In this document: positions 1 through 7,642 of the stretch, piece after piece
Layout of the letters: every line of letters begins with the position of its first letter
Numbering within the stretch: the first letter of the stretch is position 1
NCBI GenBank assembly: GCA_900553305.1
Contig: USDI01000037.1
Location: 1-14,827 of the forward strand
DNA: 14,827 bases
From: an uncultured Lachnospiraceae bacterium
GTDB lineage: Bacteria > Bacillota > Clostridia > Lachnospirales > Lachnospiraceae
Reading direction: 5' to 3'
Notes under the pieces: model-generated
Database searches by the model: none
What the model was told of the DNA's origin: nothing
The model's input: only the letters and a program-made list of their open reading frames with translations
Position numbers and translations under genes: made by a program

Positions 1-2
1 CA

Positions 3-557
3 GAAACTCATAGGCAGGAAAAGGATATGGGAAAAAATATAGAAGAAAATGCAGAAGAAGTGGAAATGCCAGCAGATTCGAATGCAGATAGAATAGAAGA
101 ACAGGAGTTACCGGTTACTGCTACAGAGAGCGAAATGGAGGAGGATAGACAGGAAAAGGAGGAGCAGCAAAGGAAACTACACAGTCAGACAGCCGGAGAA
201 GACAACGGTCATCAGCTTGATCAGGAATGGGAGCTGGTGCGCAAATCCTGTCACAGGGTAGAGTCCTGCAGGGACCTGGGAGAGGTCTATCGTGTCAATA
301 AGGGAGAGTTTGCGTTACTTCCGGAGTCGATCAAGCATATCCTGCAGAACAGCTTTTTGGTGCATGGACTGATGAATTACGGGTACTTATTGCTATTTCG
401 GACAGATGAAAAGATAAAGCAGTTTGGAGTAGGAGTACCCGGTGTGTATTATGAGAAGGAAAAGCTTGTTGCAGAGATGTTTGGTTTTCCGAAGTTCTGG
501 TGTGATGGAAAGTCAAATAATGGAAAATTTGGTTATTACTTGCGAATCGTGTCATAG
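3..557 (+). CDS. Acidic protein with a DUF6128-like C-terminal domain, 5' partial
   Basis: The function is unknown. The reading frame is open to the left edge of the window, so this is probably the 3' part of a longer gene. The first ATG inside the window is at 27 with AGGAAAAGG just before it, so a start there (176 aa) is possible, but that purine stretch could equally be coding. The first ~75 residues from that ATG are Glu/Gln-rich and low complexity, a likely disordered linker. The last ~100 residues form a compact domain (motifs YRVNKGEFALLP, NSFLVHGLMNYGYLLL, GVPGVYYEKEK, MFGFPKFW, GKFGYYLRIV). From memory this resembles the C-terminal domain called DUF6128 in Lachnospiraceae proteins; no role is known to me. 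The gene ends 53 bp before the next start, and the promoter of the next gene overlaps its last codons, so the two need not be one transcript. Confidence 0.6.
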   Translation, partial: ETHRQEKDMGKNIEENAEEVEMPADSNADRIEEQELPVTATESEMEEDRQEKEEQQRKLHSQTAGEDNGHQLDQEWELVRKSCHRVESCRDLGEVYRVNKGEFALLPESIKHILQNSFLVHGLMNYGYLLLFRTDEKIKQFGVGVPGVYYEKEKLVAEMFGFPKFWCDGKSNNGKFGYYLRIVS

Positions 558-568
558 AATTGTATAAT
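540..568 (+). promoter_or_regulatory. Sigma-A-type promoter of the diguanylate cyclase gene
   Basis: The -35 element TTGCGA (540-545) and the perfect -10 element TATAAT (563-568) are separated by 17 bp. Transcription would start near 575, giving a leader of about 36 nt before the ATG at 611. This placement rules out the in-frame TTG at 560 as the start, since it lies upstream of the -10. The -35 overlaps the final codons of the preceding gene. Confidence 0.6.
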
Positions 569-610
569 GGAAATAGTAAAAAAGAACTAGCTTACGATAG
601 AGGGTTTGCT

Positions 611-2518
611 ATGAAAATTGCGGTTATTATGGGGGGAATCCGTTTTGACAGCCAAAAACGGATTCTAAATGGAATTATAGAGAAGGCAAAAGAAGATCAG
701 ACGGACATTTATGTGTTTTGTTGTGATGTGTGGTCTTATTCAACAACACAGTTTATTACCGGAGAGATAGAAATCTATAAGCTCCCCGATTTTACGAACT
801 ACGATGGTGTCATTATTCATGGTGATACGTTATATAATGCTGAGACGATTGCGAATATTTTTCAGAATGTGCATGATGCCGAAGTACCCTGTGTTAATCT
901 GACTCTGAAAGTTGAGGGTATGCCGACTCTTAGCATGGAGAACGACAATGGGATCACACTGCTGATCAATCATCTTGTTGAAAAGCATGGAGCGAAGACG
1001 ATCAACTTTATCTCCGGTCCGCAGGGAAATTCTGACGGAGAAGGTCGTCTGAAGGCCTATAAGAAGGCTCTGAAGGAGCACGGAATTGAAGTGGAGGAGC
1101 ATCGCATTTACTTTGGTGATTACCATCCGAAGAGCGGTATGGAGGCTGTCGAGTTTTTTGCAGATTGCGGATTGGATATGCCCGATGCCATAATGGCAGC
1201 CAATGATGAGATGGCACTGGGGGCATTATATGAGCTTGAAAAGAGAGGATACCGTATTCCGGAAGATATTATGATTACCGGATATGATAATATTTATGAG
1301 GCACAGAATCATGCACCCCGTATTACAAGCGTACAGCGTCCGGAGGAGGAACTTGGGCGTAAAGCATACACTTATCTGATGGATGAGATTGCCGGCAAGC
1401 CGAAGATTGGAAATGAGCAGCTGCTTTCCTGGCCGGTGTTTGCAGAGAGCTGTGGATGTAAGTGTGATACGAAGGAGGATTTTGCTGAGCTACGCAGAAA
1501 GCTTGCACAGGATCGTGTTGAAATTACCACCTTTACCGAGATTATTAAGGCATCTTCCGCAGATTTTGTTGGTGTGGAAACGCAGAAGGATCTGTTTGAG
1601 AAGATTCGTAAATATGTTGCCATGTTAGACCCAGAGGAGTTTTATCTCTGTCTGGGATACAATACCAATTCGATCAATACGGATATTATGTCTCAGCTGA
1701 ACACAGAGGCCGGAAATATGGATTTACTGACCTATCCGAAGGATGCGACGGTTCCGATTGCTTATCGGAATGGACATTTTGAGACATACGGACGTTTTCA
1801 TGTGAATGAGTTACTTCCGGAGAAATATAAAGAGCACGCTGGCGGCAGGCTTTATACCATTGTGCCCGTACATTATCAGGAAAGAACCTATGGATACTGT
1901 GTATTGGGAAAGAGCCGTCTGTTGATTGACAGCTCCTGGTTTCACTTATTCATTATGAATATTAACAATGCATTAGAGAGTGTACGGAAGCAGGAGGTCA
2001 TGAATGCGATGGTTGAAAGACTGAATCGTATGTGGGTATATGATACACTGACCGGCATTTTTAACCGTGCGGGATTTTTCAAGTTCTCTTCTGCAATTGT
2101 CAAAGAGGCACGTGACCGCGGCAAGCCTTTATTCGTGTTGTTCCTTGATCTGGATGGCTTGAAGAAGGTCAATGACCAGTATGGGCATGATGAAGGTGAT
2201 GCTTATATTAAGGCAATGGCGAATGTATTGAATCAGGTGCGTAAGCATGGTGAGCTTCTGATGCGGTACGGCGGAGATGAATTCGTTATTTTGTCCAAGG
2301 GATACACGGATGCGGACGCAAAGAATTACATTTCACAGATTCAGACCGGCATTGAGAATTATAATGCAACCTCGAATCACGAGTATACACTGGAAGCAAG
2401 TATGGGTTACACTATTGTGGAGCCGACTCCGGATCTGGATATTGAAGAGATAATTGAAGCAGCCGATCAGGAAATGTATAAAATGAAGAATGCAAAGAAA
2501 GCGGCACGCAGAAATTAA
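611..2518 (+). CDS. Diguanylate cyclase with LacI-like periplasmic-binding-type sensor domain
   Basis: Predicted to make cyclic di-GMP from two GTP in response to a bound ligand. Residues 1 to ~285 form a LacI/GalR-type ligand-binding fold (MKIAVIMGG opening, then AANDEMALGALYELEKRGYRIPEDIMITGYDN, then TSVQRPEEELG). It has no DNA-binding helix-turn-helix and no signal peptide, so it should act in the cytoplasm. The middle (~300-460) is a less certain GAF-like region. A GGDEF domain follows, with an intact active site RYGGDEF (GGDEF at 554-558). The allosteric inhibitory RxxD motif, expected five residues before GGDEF, is replaced by KHGE, so classical product inhibition is probably absent. 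I chose ATG 611 (635 aa) because AGAGGG lies 6 nt upstream and a promoter ends at 568; a longer TTG start at 560 is unlikely. The ligand is unknown, probably a sugar by family. In a flagellated cell c-di-GMP usually governs the switch between motility and adhesion. Confidence 0.88.
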   Translation: MKIAVIMGGIRFDSQKRILNGIIEKAKEDQTDIYVFCCDVWSYSTTQFITGEIEIYKLPDFTNYDGVIIHGDTLYNAETIANIFQNVHDAEVPCVNLTLKVEGMPTLSMENDNGITLLINHLVEKHGAKTINFISGPQGNSDGEGRLKAYKKALKEHGIEVEEHRIYFGDYHPKSGMEAVEFFADCGLDMPDAIMAANDEMALGALYELEKRGYRIPEDIMITGYDNIYEAQNHAPRITSVQRPEEELGRKAYTYLMDEIAGKPKIGNEQLLSWPVFAESCGCKCDTKEDFAELRRKLAQDRVEITTFTEIIKASSADFVGVETQKDLFEKIRKYVAMLDPEEFYLCLGYNTNSINTDIMSQLNTEAGNMDLLTYPKDATVPIAYRNGHFETYGRFHVNELLPEKYKEHAGGRLYTIVPVHYQERTYGYCVLGKSRLLIDSSWFHLFIMNINNALESVRKQEVMNAMVERLNRMWVYDTLTGIFNRAGFFKFSSAIVKEARDRGKPLFVLFLDLDGLKKVNDQYGHDEGDAYIKAMANVLNQVRKHGELLMRYGGDEFVILSKGYTDADAKNYISQIQTGIENYNATSNHEYTLEASMGYTIVEPTPDLDIEEIIEAADQEMYKMKNAKKAARRN

Positions 2519-2737
2519 TAAAACCGTGCGCTTTGTCCATAAGGAACTGCTACGCGTTACCAAAGCAGTTAACTGAGATCAGGCACCCTTACGGCACATG
2601 GAAGGTTCTGCTTAGTGCTGCTTTGTTCCCAACCTGACACGGTTCGCAGTTTCCATTGCGTAAGACCCAATCGTTAACGCCACTTACTCTGGGCAGCCAT
2701 AGCAGCTCCTTACAAACAAAAGCTGCACGGTTCAGAC
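2519..2737 (-). ncRNA. ffs: Signal recognition particle RNA (Firmicutes type with Alu domain)
   Basis: Read on the minus strand, this stretch carries the SRP helix 8 signature: GTCAGG, then TTG-GGAA-CAA, then AGCAGC. This is the GGAA tetraloop (2626-2629) with a compensated stem (TTG/CAA instead of the usual TCC/GGA). Other conserved blocks are also present: AGTAAGTGG, CGTTAACG, TTGGGTC, CGCAATGG, ATGTGCCG and AGGGTGCCT. The 5' end (AACCGTGC, complement of 2725-2732) pairs perfectly with the 3' end (GCACGGTT, complement of 2522-2529), closing the Alu-side stem, and is followed by TTTTATT. At about 217 nt it is shorter than the B. subtilis scRNA (~270 nt); the shortening is in the 5' Alu half. 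The RNA pairs with Ffh to target membrane and secreted proteins. It is convergent with the diguanylate cyclase gene (its 3' end abuts that stop codon) and divergent from the nrdG-like gene. Ends are approximate. Confidence 0.92.
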
Positions 2738-2743
2738 CTATTT

Positions 2744-2772
2744 AGTATATGTGTTTTTCGATTCTTTGTCAA
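2744..2772 (-). promoter_or_regulatory. Promoter of the SRP RNA gene
   Basis: On the minus strand a perfect -35 TTGACA (complement of 2767-2772) and -10 TATACT (complement of 2744-2749) are separated by 17 bp. Transcription should begin about 7 nt further on, near 2737, just before the 5' stem of the SRP RNA. The near-consensus strength fits a highly expressed stable RNA and supports the strand call. Confidence 0.85.
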
Positions 2773-2785
2773 TGGGAGTTATACG

Positions 2786-3556
2786 ATGTTAATCAGCGGT
2801 TTAAATAAAACAACATTATTGGATTATCCTGGAAGAGTTGCAGCAACGGTATTTACCGGAGGCTGCAATTTTCGTTGTCCGTTCTGTCATAACGGAGGGC
2901 TGGTGTTAAGCCCGCTGACACAGGAGCATTATACGGAAGAGGATGTTCTGGCGTTCCTTAAAAAACGCAAAAATATTTTGTCAGGTGTTTGTATTACCGG
3001 TGGAGAACCGACAATTCAGCAGGACCTTCCGGACTTTATTCAGCAAATTAAGGAATTGGGGCTGGCCGTAAAACTGGATACAAACGGTTCCCATCCACAT
3101 ATGCTGGAGGAGCTGATTGCCAAAAAGCAGATTGACTATGTGGCAATGGATATTAAGAATGCGCCCGGAAAATATCAGGAAACAACGGGACTTACAGGAG
3201 AAGGAGCGGCCGGAGAAGAACCCGGAAAGTCTTTTCCGGTGAAGGCTGTGCAGCAGTCCGTGGAACTGCTTAAAAATTCCAGAATCCCTTATGAATTCCG
3301 GACAACCGTTGTGAAGGAGTTTCATACCTTAGAGGATCTTCAGGAGATCTGTGCGTGGATTGCAGGAAGCCCTGCCTATTACCTACAACAGTTTGAGGAC
3401 AGTGGACAACTCATTGCAGAAATGGATGGATCTGTGGAAAAGGGCATGATTTTTCGTGCTTATGAGGAAACAGAGATCAAAAGTATTGCGGAGTGCCTGA
3501 ACCGAATTCCGGAAATGGAAGGGAAGATTCATCTGCGTGGATTGAGCGGAGTATAG
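2786..3556 (+). CDS. nrdG: Anaerobic ribonucleotide reductase activating protein (NrdG-like radical SAM enzyme)
   Basis: A radical SAM activase. By family it uses a 4Fe-4S cluster and S-adenosylmethionine to install a glycyl radical on a partner enzyme, usually the class III ribonucleotide reductase NrdD. The cluster motif CxxxCxxC is intact (C27, C31, C34 in FTGGCNFRCPFCHN), followed by the SAM-contacting ITGGEPT motif near residues 70-76 and a C-terminal radical SAM barrel. At 256 aa it fits the NrdG2-type subgroup, which is longer than E. coli NrdG. ATG 2786 is preceded by GGGAG at good spacing. Its partner reductase is not in the window. The promoter is unclear: the space upstream is filled by the divergent SRP RNA gene and I see no good plus-strand promoter, so one may lie inside that gene. 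Other glycyl-radical activases are hard to exclude, so the gene symbol is tentative. Confidence 0.85.
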   Translation: MLISGLNKTTLLDYPGRVAATVFTGGCNFRCPFCHNGGLVLSPLTQEHYTEEDVLAFLKKRKNILSGVCITGGEPTIQQDLPDFIQQIKELGLAVKLDTNGSHPHMLEELIAKKQIDYVAMDIKNAPGKYQETTGLTGEGAAGEEPGKSFPVKAVQQSVELLKNSRIPYEFRTTVVKEFHTLEDLQEICAWIAGSPAYYLQQFEDSGQLIAEMDGSVEKGMIFRAYEETEIKSIAECLNRIPEMEGKIHLRGLSGV

Positions 3557-3624
3557 ATGCAGATAATTCAATTATATTTATCAGATTTTGCATGGCTCTG
3601 AACAGTTACAGATAGGAGATTTTT

Positions 3625-4152
3625 GTGAAAACACAATTAACTGAACAGGAAAAGTATATGAAGGAAGCTTTGCGGCAGGCAAAGAAGGCCTATGCGTTAG
3701 GCGAAGTGCCGATTGGCTGTGTGATCGTACATGAAGGAAAAATTATCGGAAGAGGATATAACCGTCGGAATACGGATAAAAATACATTGGCGCATGCGGA
3801 AATTACCGCAATCAATAAGGCAAGCAGGAAATTAGGTGACTGGAGGCTTGAGGAATGTACGCTGTATGTGACGCTGGAGCCCTGTCAGATGTGCGCCGGG
3901 GCAATTGTACAGGCAAGAATCGATGAAGTGGTTATGGCCAGTATGAACCCGAAGGCAGGCTGCGGAGGATCCATCTTAAATATTCTGGAAATGCCTGAGT
4001 TTAATCATCAGGTGAAGGTGACAAGGGGAATTTTGGAAGAAGAATGCTCCCATATGCTGACACAGTTCTTTAAAGAGCTCCGTATCCGCAACAAGGCAGA
4101 AAAGGAACTCCGTAAAGAACAGGAACAGCAGAAGAATCTGAATGAGGATTGA
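3625..4152 (+). CDS. tadA: tRNA-specific adenosine deaminase
   Basis: TadA deaminates adenosine 34 of tRNA-Arg(ACG) to inosine in the cytoplasm, allowing one tRNA to read CGU, CGC and CGA. The zinc-dependent catalytic motifs of the cytidine/deoxycytidylate deaminase fold are present: HAE (H57, E59) and PCQMC (C87, C90), with the TadA-typical MNPKAGCGGSILNIL after them. At 175 aa it is slightly longer than average because of a charged Lys/Glu/Gln-rich tail. The start is GTG at 3625 with AGGAGA 5 nt upstream; the alternative ATG at 3658 has no comparable site and would trim the first helix. It lies 68 bp after the nrdG-like gene on the same strand, and its stop is only 8 bp from the end of the convergent exporter gene, with no terminator hairpin visible between them. 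Confidence 0.95.
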   Translation: MKTQLTEQEKYMKEALRQAKKAYALGEVPIGCVIVHEGKIIGRGYNRRNTDKNTLAHAEITAINKASRKLGDWRLEECTLYVTLEPCQMCAGAIVQARIDEVVMASMNPKAGCGGSILNILEMPEFNHQVKVTRGILEEECSHMLTQFFKELRIRNKAEKELRKEQEQQKNLNED

Positions 4153-4160
4153 TCATCCGG

Positions 4161-5573
4161 TCAATAAGAATTCACAATATTCTGCAGCCAGACATTACTC
4201 TTAATCATAAAGAAGCCGATGATGACCTTGATGATTTCTGTAAAGCTGACAAGGAAAAATACCATCGTGATGGAAAGCGTGGTAAAGCGTGATAGAACGA
4301 AGGCATAGGGAATCATGACCACCCAGGTATAAACACTGTCAAACAGGAAAGTGACGATGGTTTTGCCGCCGGAACGCAGGGTAAAATAGCTGCAGTGGGA
4401 GAAGGCACACAGAGGCATCGCCATTGCAGAAATAATAATGAAGTTTTTGGCAAGAGCCTTGATGCCGGGTTCTGTCTTATAGATTTCAGGGAAAAGACCG
4501 CCGAGCAGGATCATAATGACAGAGATACAGGCACAACACGCCACATCAAAGAAGATGATCTTATTATCGGCATCCCTTGCTTCCTCGAGCTGACCAGCTC
4601 CCAATTTCTGACCAACCACAATCGAAATACAGTTTCCAAGCTGCAGATAAACAATGTTAAACAGATTGGAAATTGTGGAGGAAATATTCTGCGCAGCAAC
4701 CACCTCAAGACCCCGTACAGCATAGCATTGTACGATGACGGCCATGCCAACCGCCCACAGCATTTCATTAAACATTAAGGGCAGTCCCTTACGGAAAATA
4801 TCGGCAAGAATGGATCCGGGGATGCGTAATCCTTTATACACACCAATAAGATAAGGATTCTTATCCGGATGGCGGTGAGCCCAGATAACAACAATCAGAC
4901 ATTCCGTGTAACGGGCAATTACAGTGGCGATGGCAGCTCCGGCTACGCCGAGCGCAGGGGCTCCGAAGGCACCGAAAATCAGTACATAATCAAGTACCAG
5001 GTTGGTAATCACCGCAACAATACCGGAAACCATCGGCACGAAGGTCTGTCCGGTTTCACGGATCGTGCTTACATAGGTCTGCGAAACGGCAAAGGGGAGC
5101 AGACCAAAGATCATGATGGCGAGATATTCTTTGCCATAGGACAGGGCAAGCCGGGTATTGCCGACAGAACCTCCGTCATTTAAGTAGAGGGAAATGAGCG
5201 GTTCATCCAAGAAATGAAACAGCACACAGGCAATCGCAGTGATCAGCAGACAGGCGTACAATTTGAAACGGAAGGTATATTTCTGTCCCTCGTAGTCTCC
5301 TTTTCCGAAAAACTGTGCACTGAAAATACCTGCACCGGAGACGCCTCCAAAGATGCAGATATTAAATACGAAAAATAACTGATTTACAATGGCAACGCCG
5401 GACATGGGCTCCGTTCCGATCTGTCCGACCATAATGTTATCTAAAAAACTGACAAAGCTTGTGATTCCGTTTTGGACAATCATCGGAAAGGCGAGGAAAA
5501 TCAGATAACGGTAAAAGGCTTTATCTCCAATAAATTTCTTCTTTGCTTTGGTTAAAATTCCAGTCTGTCTCAT
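4161..5573 (-). CDS. MATE family multidrug/cation efflux transporter
   Basis: An inner-membrane antiporter of the multidrug and toxic compound extrusion family, which exports organic cations or metabolites using a Na+ or H+ gradient. The 470 aa length and about twelve hydrophobic segments fit. The N-terminal half has family features such as FLAFPMIVQNGITS near the first helix and DNIMVGQIG after it, followed by the internal repeat beginning FRKGLPLMFNEMLW. I chose ATG 5573 because GGAG lies 6 nt upstream; an in-frame TTG four codons earlier overlaps that ribosome binding site. The gene follows trmL by 31 bp and is probably co-transcribed with it. Substrate cannot be told from sequence. Other flippases of the MOP superfamily are less likely, given the MATE-like N-terminal motifs. 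Confidence 0.9.
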   Translation of the reverse strand: MRQTGILTKAKKKFIGDKAFYRYLIFLAFPMIVQNGITSFVSFLDNIMVGQIGTEPMSGVAIVNQLFFVFNICIFGGVSGAGIFSAQFFGKGDYEGQKYTFRFKLYACLLITAIACVLFHFLDEPLISLYLNDGGSVGNTRLALSYGKEYLAIMIFGLLPFAVSQTYVSTIRETGQTFVPMVSGIVAVITNLVLDYVLIFGAFGAPALGVAGAAIATVIARYTECLIVVIWAHRHPDKNPYLIGVYKGLRIPGSILADIFRKGLPLMFNEMLWAVGMAVIVQCYAVRGLEVVAAQNISSTISNLFNIVYLQLGNCISIVVGQKLGAGQLEEARDADNKIIFFDVACCACISVIMILLGGLFPEIYKTEPGIKALAKNFIIISAMAMPLCAFSHCSYFTLRSGGKTIVTFLFDSVYTWVVMIPYAFVLSRFTTLSITMVFFLVSFTEIIKVIIGFFMIKSNVWLQNIVNSY

Positions 5574-5604
5574 AAGGTACTCCAATTGTATAATATTCGT
5601 GCAT

Positions 5605-6117
5605 TTACTCTGCTTTCATAGCAGAATCCGACCAGTGAAGACGGTGAAGCTCTCCGGTAAGCTGCATGCTTTCAAAGTTCTGCTGACGGAGTGCTTCGTA
5701 TAAAACGATCGATACCGAATTTGATAAATTCAACGACCGGATCATGGGTAACATCGGGATCCGGATGCACGTATCAGGATATTCTATCAGAATTTCTTCC
5801 GGAATACCGGCGCTTTCCTTTCCAAACATAATATAATCATCCGGTCCGAAAGAAACATCTGTGTAGACGTGCTGTGCCTTGGTGGTAGCCATCCAGATTT
5901 TTGCACCCGGATGCTGGGATTTGAAATCCTCGAAATTAATATAACGGGTCACATTCAGGTGCTCCCAGTAATCCATGCCGGCACGCTTAATGGACTTTTC
6001 GTTAAGCTGGAAGCCAAGAGGCTCGATTAAATGAAGATCTGTGCCTGTAGCGACACAGGTTCTTCCGATATTTCCGGTATTTGCCGGAATCTCCGGCTGG
6101 TGTAAAATGATATGCAT
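5605..6117 (-). CDS. trmL: tRNA (cytidine/uridine-34 2'-O)-methyltransferase (TrmL/CspR family)
   Basis: A SPOUT-class methyltransferase that, by family, 2'-O-methylates the wobble nucleotide of tRNA-Leu isoacceptors using S-adenosylmethionine. It is the minimal 170 aa form, a bare trefoil-knot catalytic domain. Visible motifs are the opening HIILHQPEIPANTGNIGRTC, the knot motif MFGKESAGIPEEIL, and the C-terminal knot strand and helix IRSLNLSNSVSIVLYEALRQ. ATG 6117 is preceded by AGAAGG at normal spacing. It sits 59 bp after the histidine kinase and 31 bp before the MATE gene on the same strand. The association is probably only operonic. It is the second wobble-base modification gene in the window, with tadA. 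Confidence 0.93.
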   Translation of the reverse strand: MHIILHQPEIPANTGNIGRTCVATGTDLHLIEPLGFQLNEKSIKRAGMDYWEHLNVTRYINFEDFKSQHPGAKIWMATTKAQHVYTDVSFGPDDYIMFGKESAGIPEEILIEYPDTCIRIPMLPMIRSLNLSNSVSIVLYEALRQQNFESMQLTGELHRLHWSDSAMKAE

Positions 6118-6176
6118 GTCTTTCCTTCTTTCTGTGAGTAATATTACGGATAGTATTTGCTGATAAGTGTAAAATG

Positions 6177-7604
6177 TTAATCTTCTTCCTCTTCATCCGG
6201 GGCAACCGGGAGGGTAAAAATGAATTCCGAGCCAACCCCTTCCGTGCTGATGACATTAATGTTTTCGCCATGGGAACGGATGATTTCCCGGGTAATGGAA
6301 AGTCCTAAACCGGTTCCCTTTTTATCCTTACCACGGGACAGATCCGATTTGTAAAAACGTTCCCAGATCTGCTTCAATTCGTCCTTGGGAATACCAATAC
6401 CATTGTCTTTTACGGATACAAATACTTTATTGTGCTTCTCAGTGGTTTCAATCTTAATAATGGAATCCTCGTGGCTGAATTTGATGGCGTTATCGAGGAG
6501 GTTATACAATACCTGCTGGATCTTGCCGACATCGGCTTTGACATAAAGCTCGTCCCCAGTGAGGATGAGTTCGATTGCAATCATTTTCCGCTTGCAGGTA
6601 CCCTCGAAGGAGGCAGCCGTGTTACGGATGACCGCATTGATGTCGAAGCGGCTGATATCTAACAACATACCCTTTGTGTTCAGATTATTTAAGGTCAGCA
6701 GGCTGTTTGTAAGCTTACGGAGACGTTCGGTTTCGTTCAAAACAATGTTCAGATATTTCTCGTAAAGCTCAGGAGGAATTGTGCCATCGAGCATCGCTTC
6801 CAGATAGCCCTTGATTGAGGTTAACGGAGAGCGGAAGTCATGGGAAACGTTAGCCACGAACTTCTTCTGATCATCCTCGGAACGGGCAATTTCACCTGCC
6901 ATATAGGAAATGGTTGCACCCAGATATCCGATTTCGTCTTCACTGTCGATCTGGAATTCATAGTGCATGTTACCGGAAGCATACTGCTCGGTTGCCTTCG
7001 TAATTTTGCGCAGGGGCAGATAGACCAGTTCCGTAAAAAAAATCAGAATAATCAGTGAGAGTAAAAACAGAATGATGAGCATAATATAGGAAATGTTCAG
7101 CAGACTGTTGCAGGATGCCGTAAGGTTACTCACCGGATAGTGAATGACCACATATCCGCGTACCTTGAAATCGGAAGTAATCGGAGCAAAGACACTCAGC
7201 TGTTCTTCGGTAAAGGTATCAAAGAAATATCCGACGGTATAATAGGAGCCTTCCGTGATGGTTGGATCAAAGTTTTCAATGACAATCTCGTTTTCGACAT
7301 TAATCGGTTCGGAGGAACTAAGCACCAGACGTCCGGAAGGATTAATAATCCACAGGGAAGCTGAAAGGTAAGTATCCAGTGCATCAAGTTGATCCTGCAC
7401 ACTTTCCATAGTGGTTTCATTGTTGTATAGGTCAGAGGCAAATGTGTTGGCAATCAGTGTTGCTTCCTTATATAATGCATCTGCTTTTTCACGCTTCAGA
7501 TGCTCCATAGTCATACTGCTTACGAAGGTGGCAACGACCATGAAGCCAAAAAATCCGAAGATGATGTATGCCAGAATAAATTTGAGATAAAGTGTTTTTT
7601 TCAT
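6177..7604 (-). CDS. Two-component sensor histidine kinase
   Basis: A membrane-bound sensor kinase paired with the response regulator just upstream. In order: a transmembrane segment near residues 5-28, an extracellular sensor of about 140 residues (~30-170), a second transmembrane segment (~171-195), a HAMP linker, a HisKA domain with phospho-acceptor H255 in VSHDFRSPLTSI, and an ATPase domain with N box (LLDNAIKF, N372), G1 box (DNGIGIP), F box (WERFYKS) and G2 box (KGTGLGLS). The C-terminus is a run of acidic residues (DEEEED). The 475 aa length is normal. I chose ATG 7604 because GTGAGG precedes it; upstream in-frame ATGs at 7625 and 7676 lack a site, and the 7676 one would overlap the regulator gene. 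The gap to the regulator is 38 bp. The family resembles PhoR/VicK-type kinases; the stimulus is unknown. Confidence 0.93.
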   Translation of the reverse strand: MKKTLYLKFILAYIIFGFFGFMVVATFVSSMTMEHLKREKADALYKEATLIANTFASDLYNNETTMESVQDQLDALDTYLSASLWIINPSGRLVLSSSEPINVENEIVIENFDPTITEGSYYTVGYFFDTFTEEQLSVFAPITSDFKVRGYVVIHYPVSNLTASCNSLLNISYIMLIILFLLSLIILIFFTELVYLPLRKITKATEQYASGNMHYEFQIDSEDEIGYLGATISYMAGEIARSEDDQKKFVANVSHDFRSPLTSIKGYLEAMLDGTIPPELYEKYLNIVLNETERLRKLTNSLLTLNNLNTKGMLLDISRFDINAVIRNTAASFEGTCKRKMIAIELILTGDELYVKADVGKIQQVLYNLLDNAIKFSHEDSIIKIETTEKHNKVFVSVKDNGIGIPKDELKQIWERFYKSDLSRGKDKKGTGLGLSITREIIRSHGENINVISTEGVGSEFIFTLPVAPDEEEED

Positions 7605-7642
7605 AAATGCCTCACTGCTTATCATCGATAAGCGTTCATGGA

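Noticed and set aside
560..610. TTG start at 560 for the diguanylate cyclase
   Set aside because: It overlaps the promoter region ahead of the -10 TATAAT and adds 17 residues with no homology to the binding fold; ATG 611 has AGAGGG 6 nt upstream.
830..1226. Minus-strand ORFs inside the diguanylate cyclase gene
   Set aside because: No ribosome binding sites or recognisable domains; the plus-strand frame is clearly coding with conserved motifs.
2519..2785. Riboswitch or T-box leader for the nrdG-like gene
   Set aside because: The conserved blocks match SRP RNA on the minus strand with its own promoter; no terminator or specifier-like structure faces nrdG.
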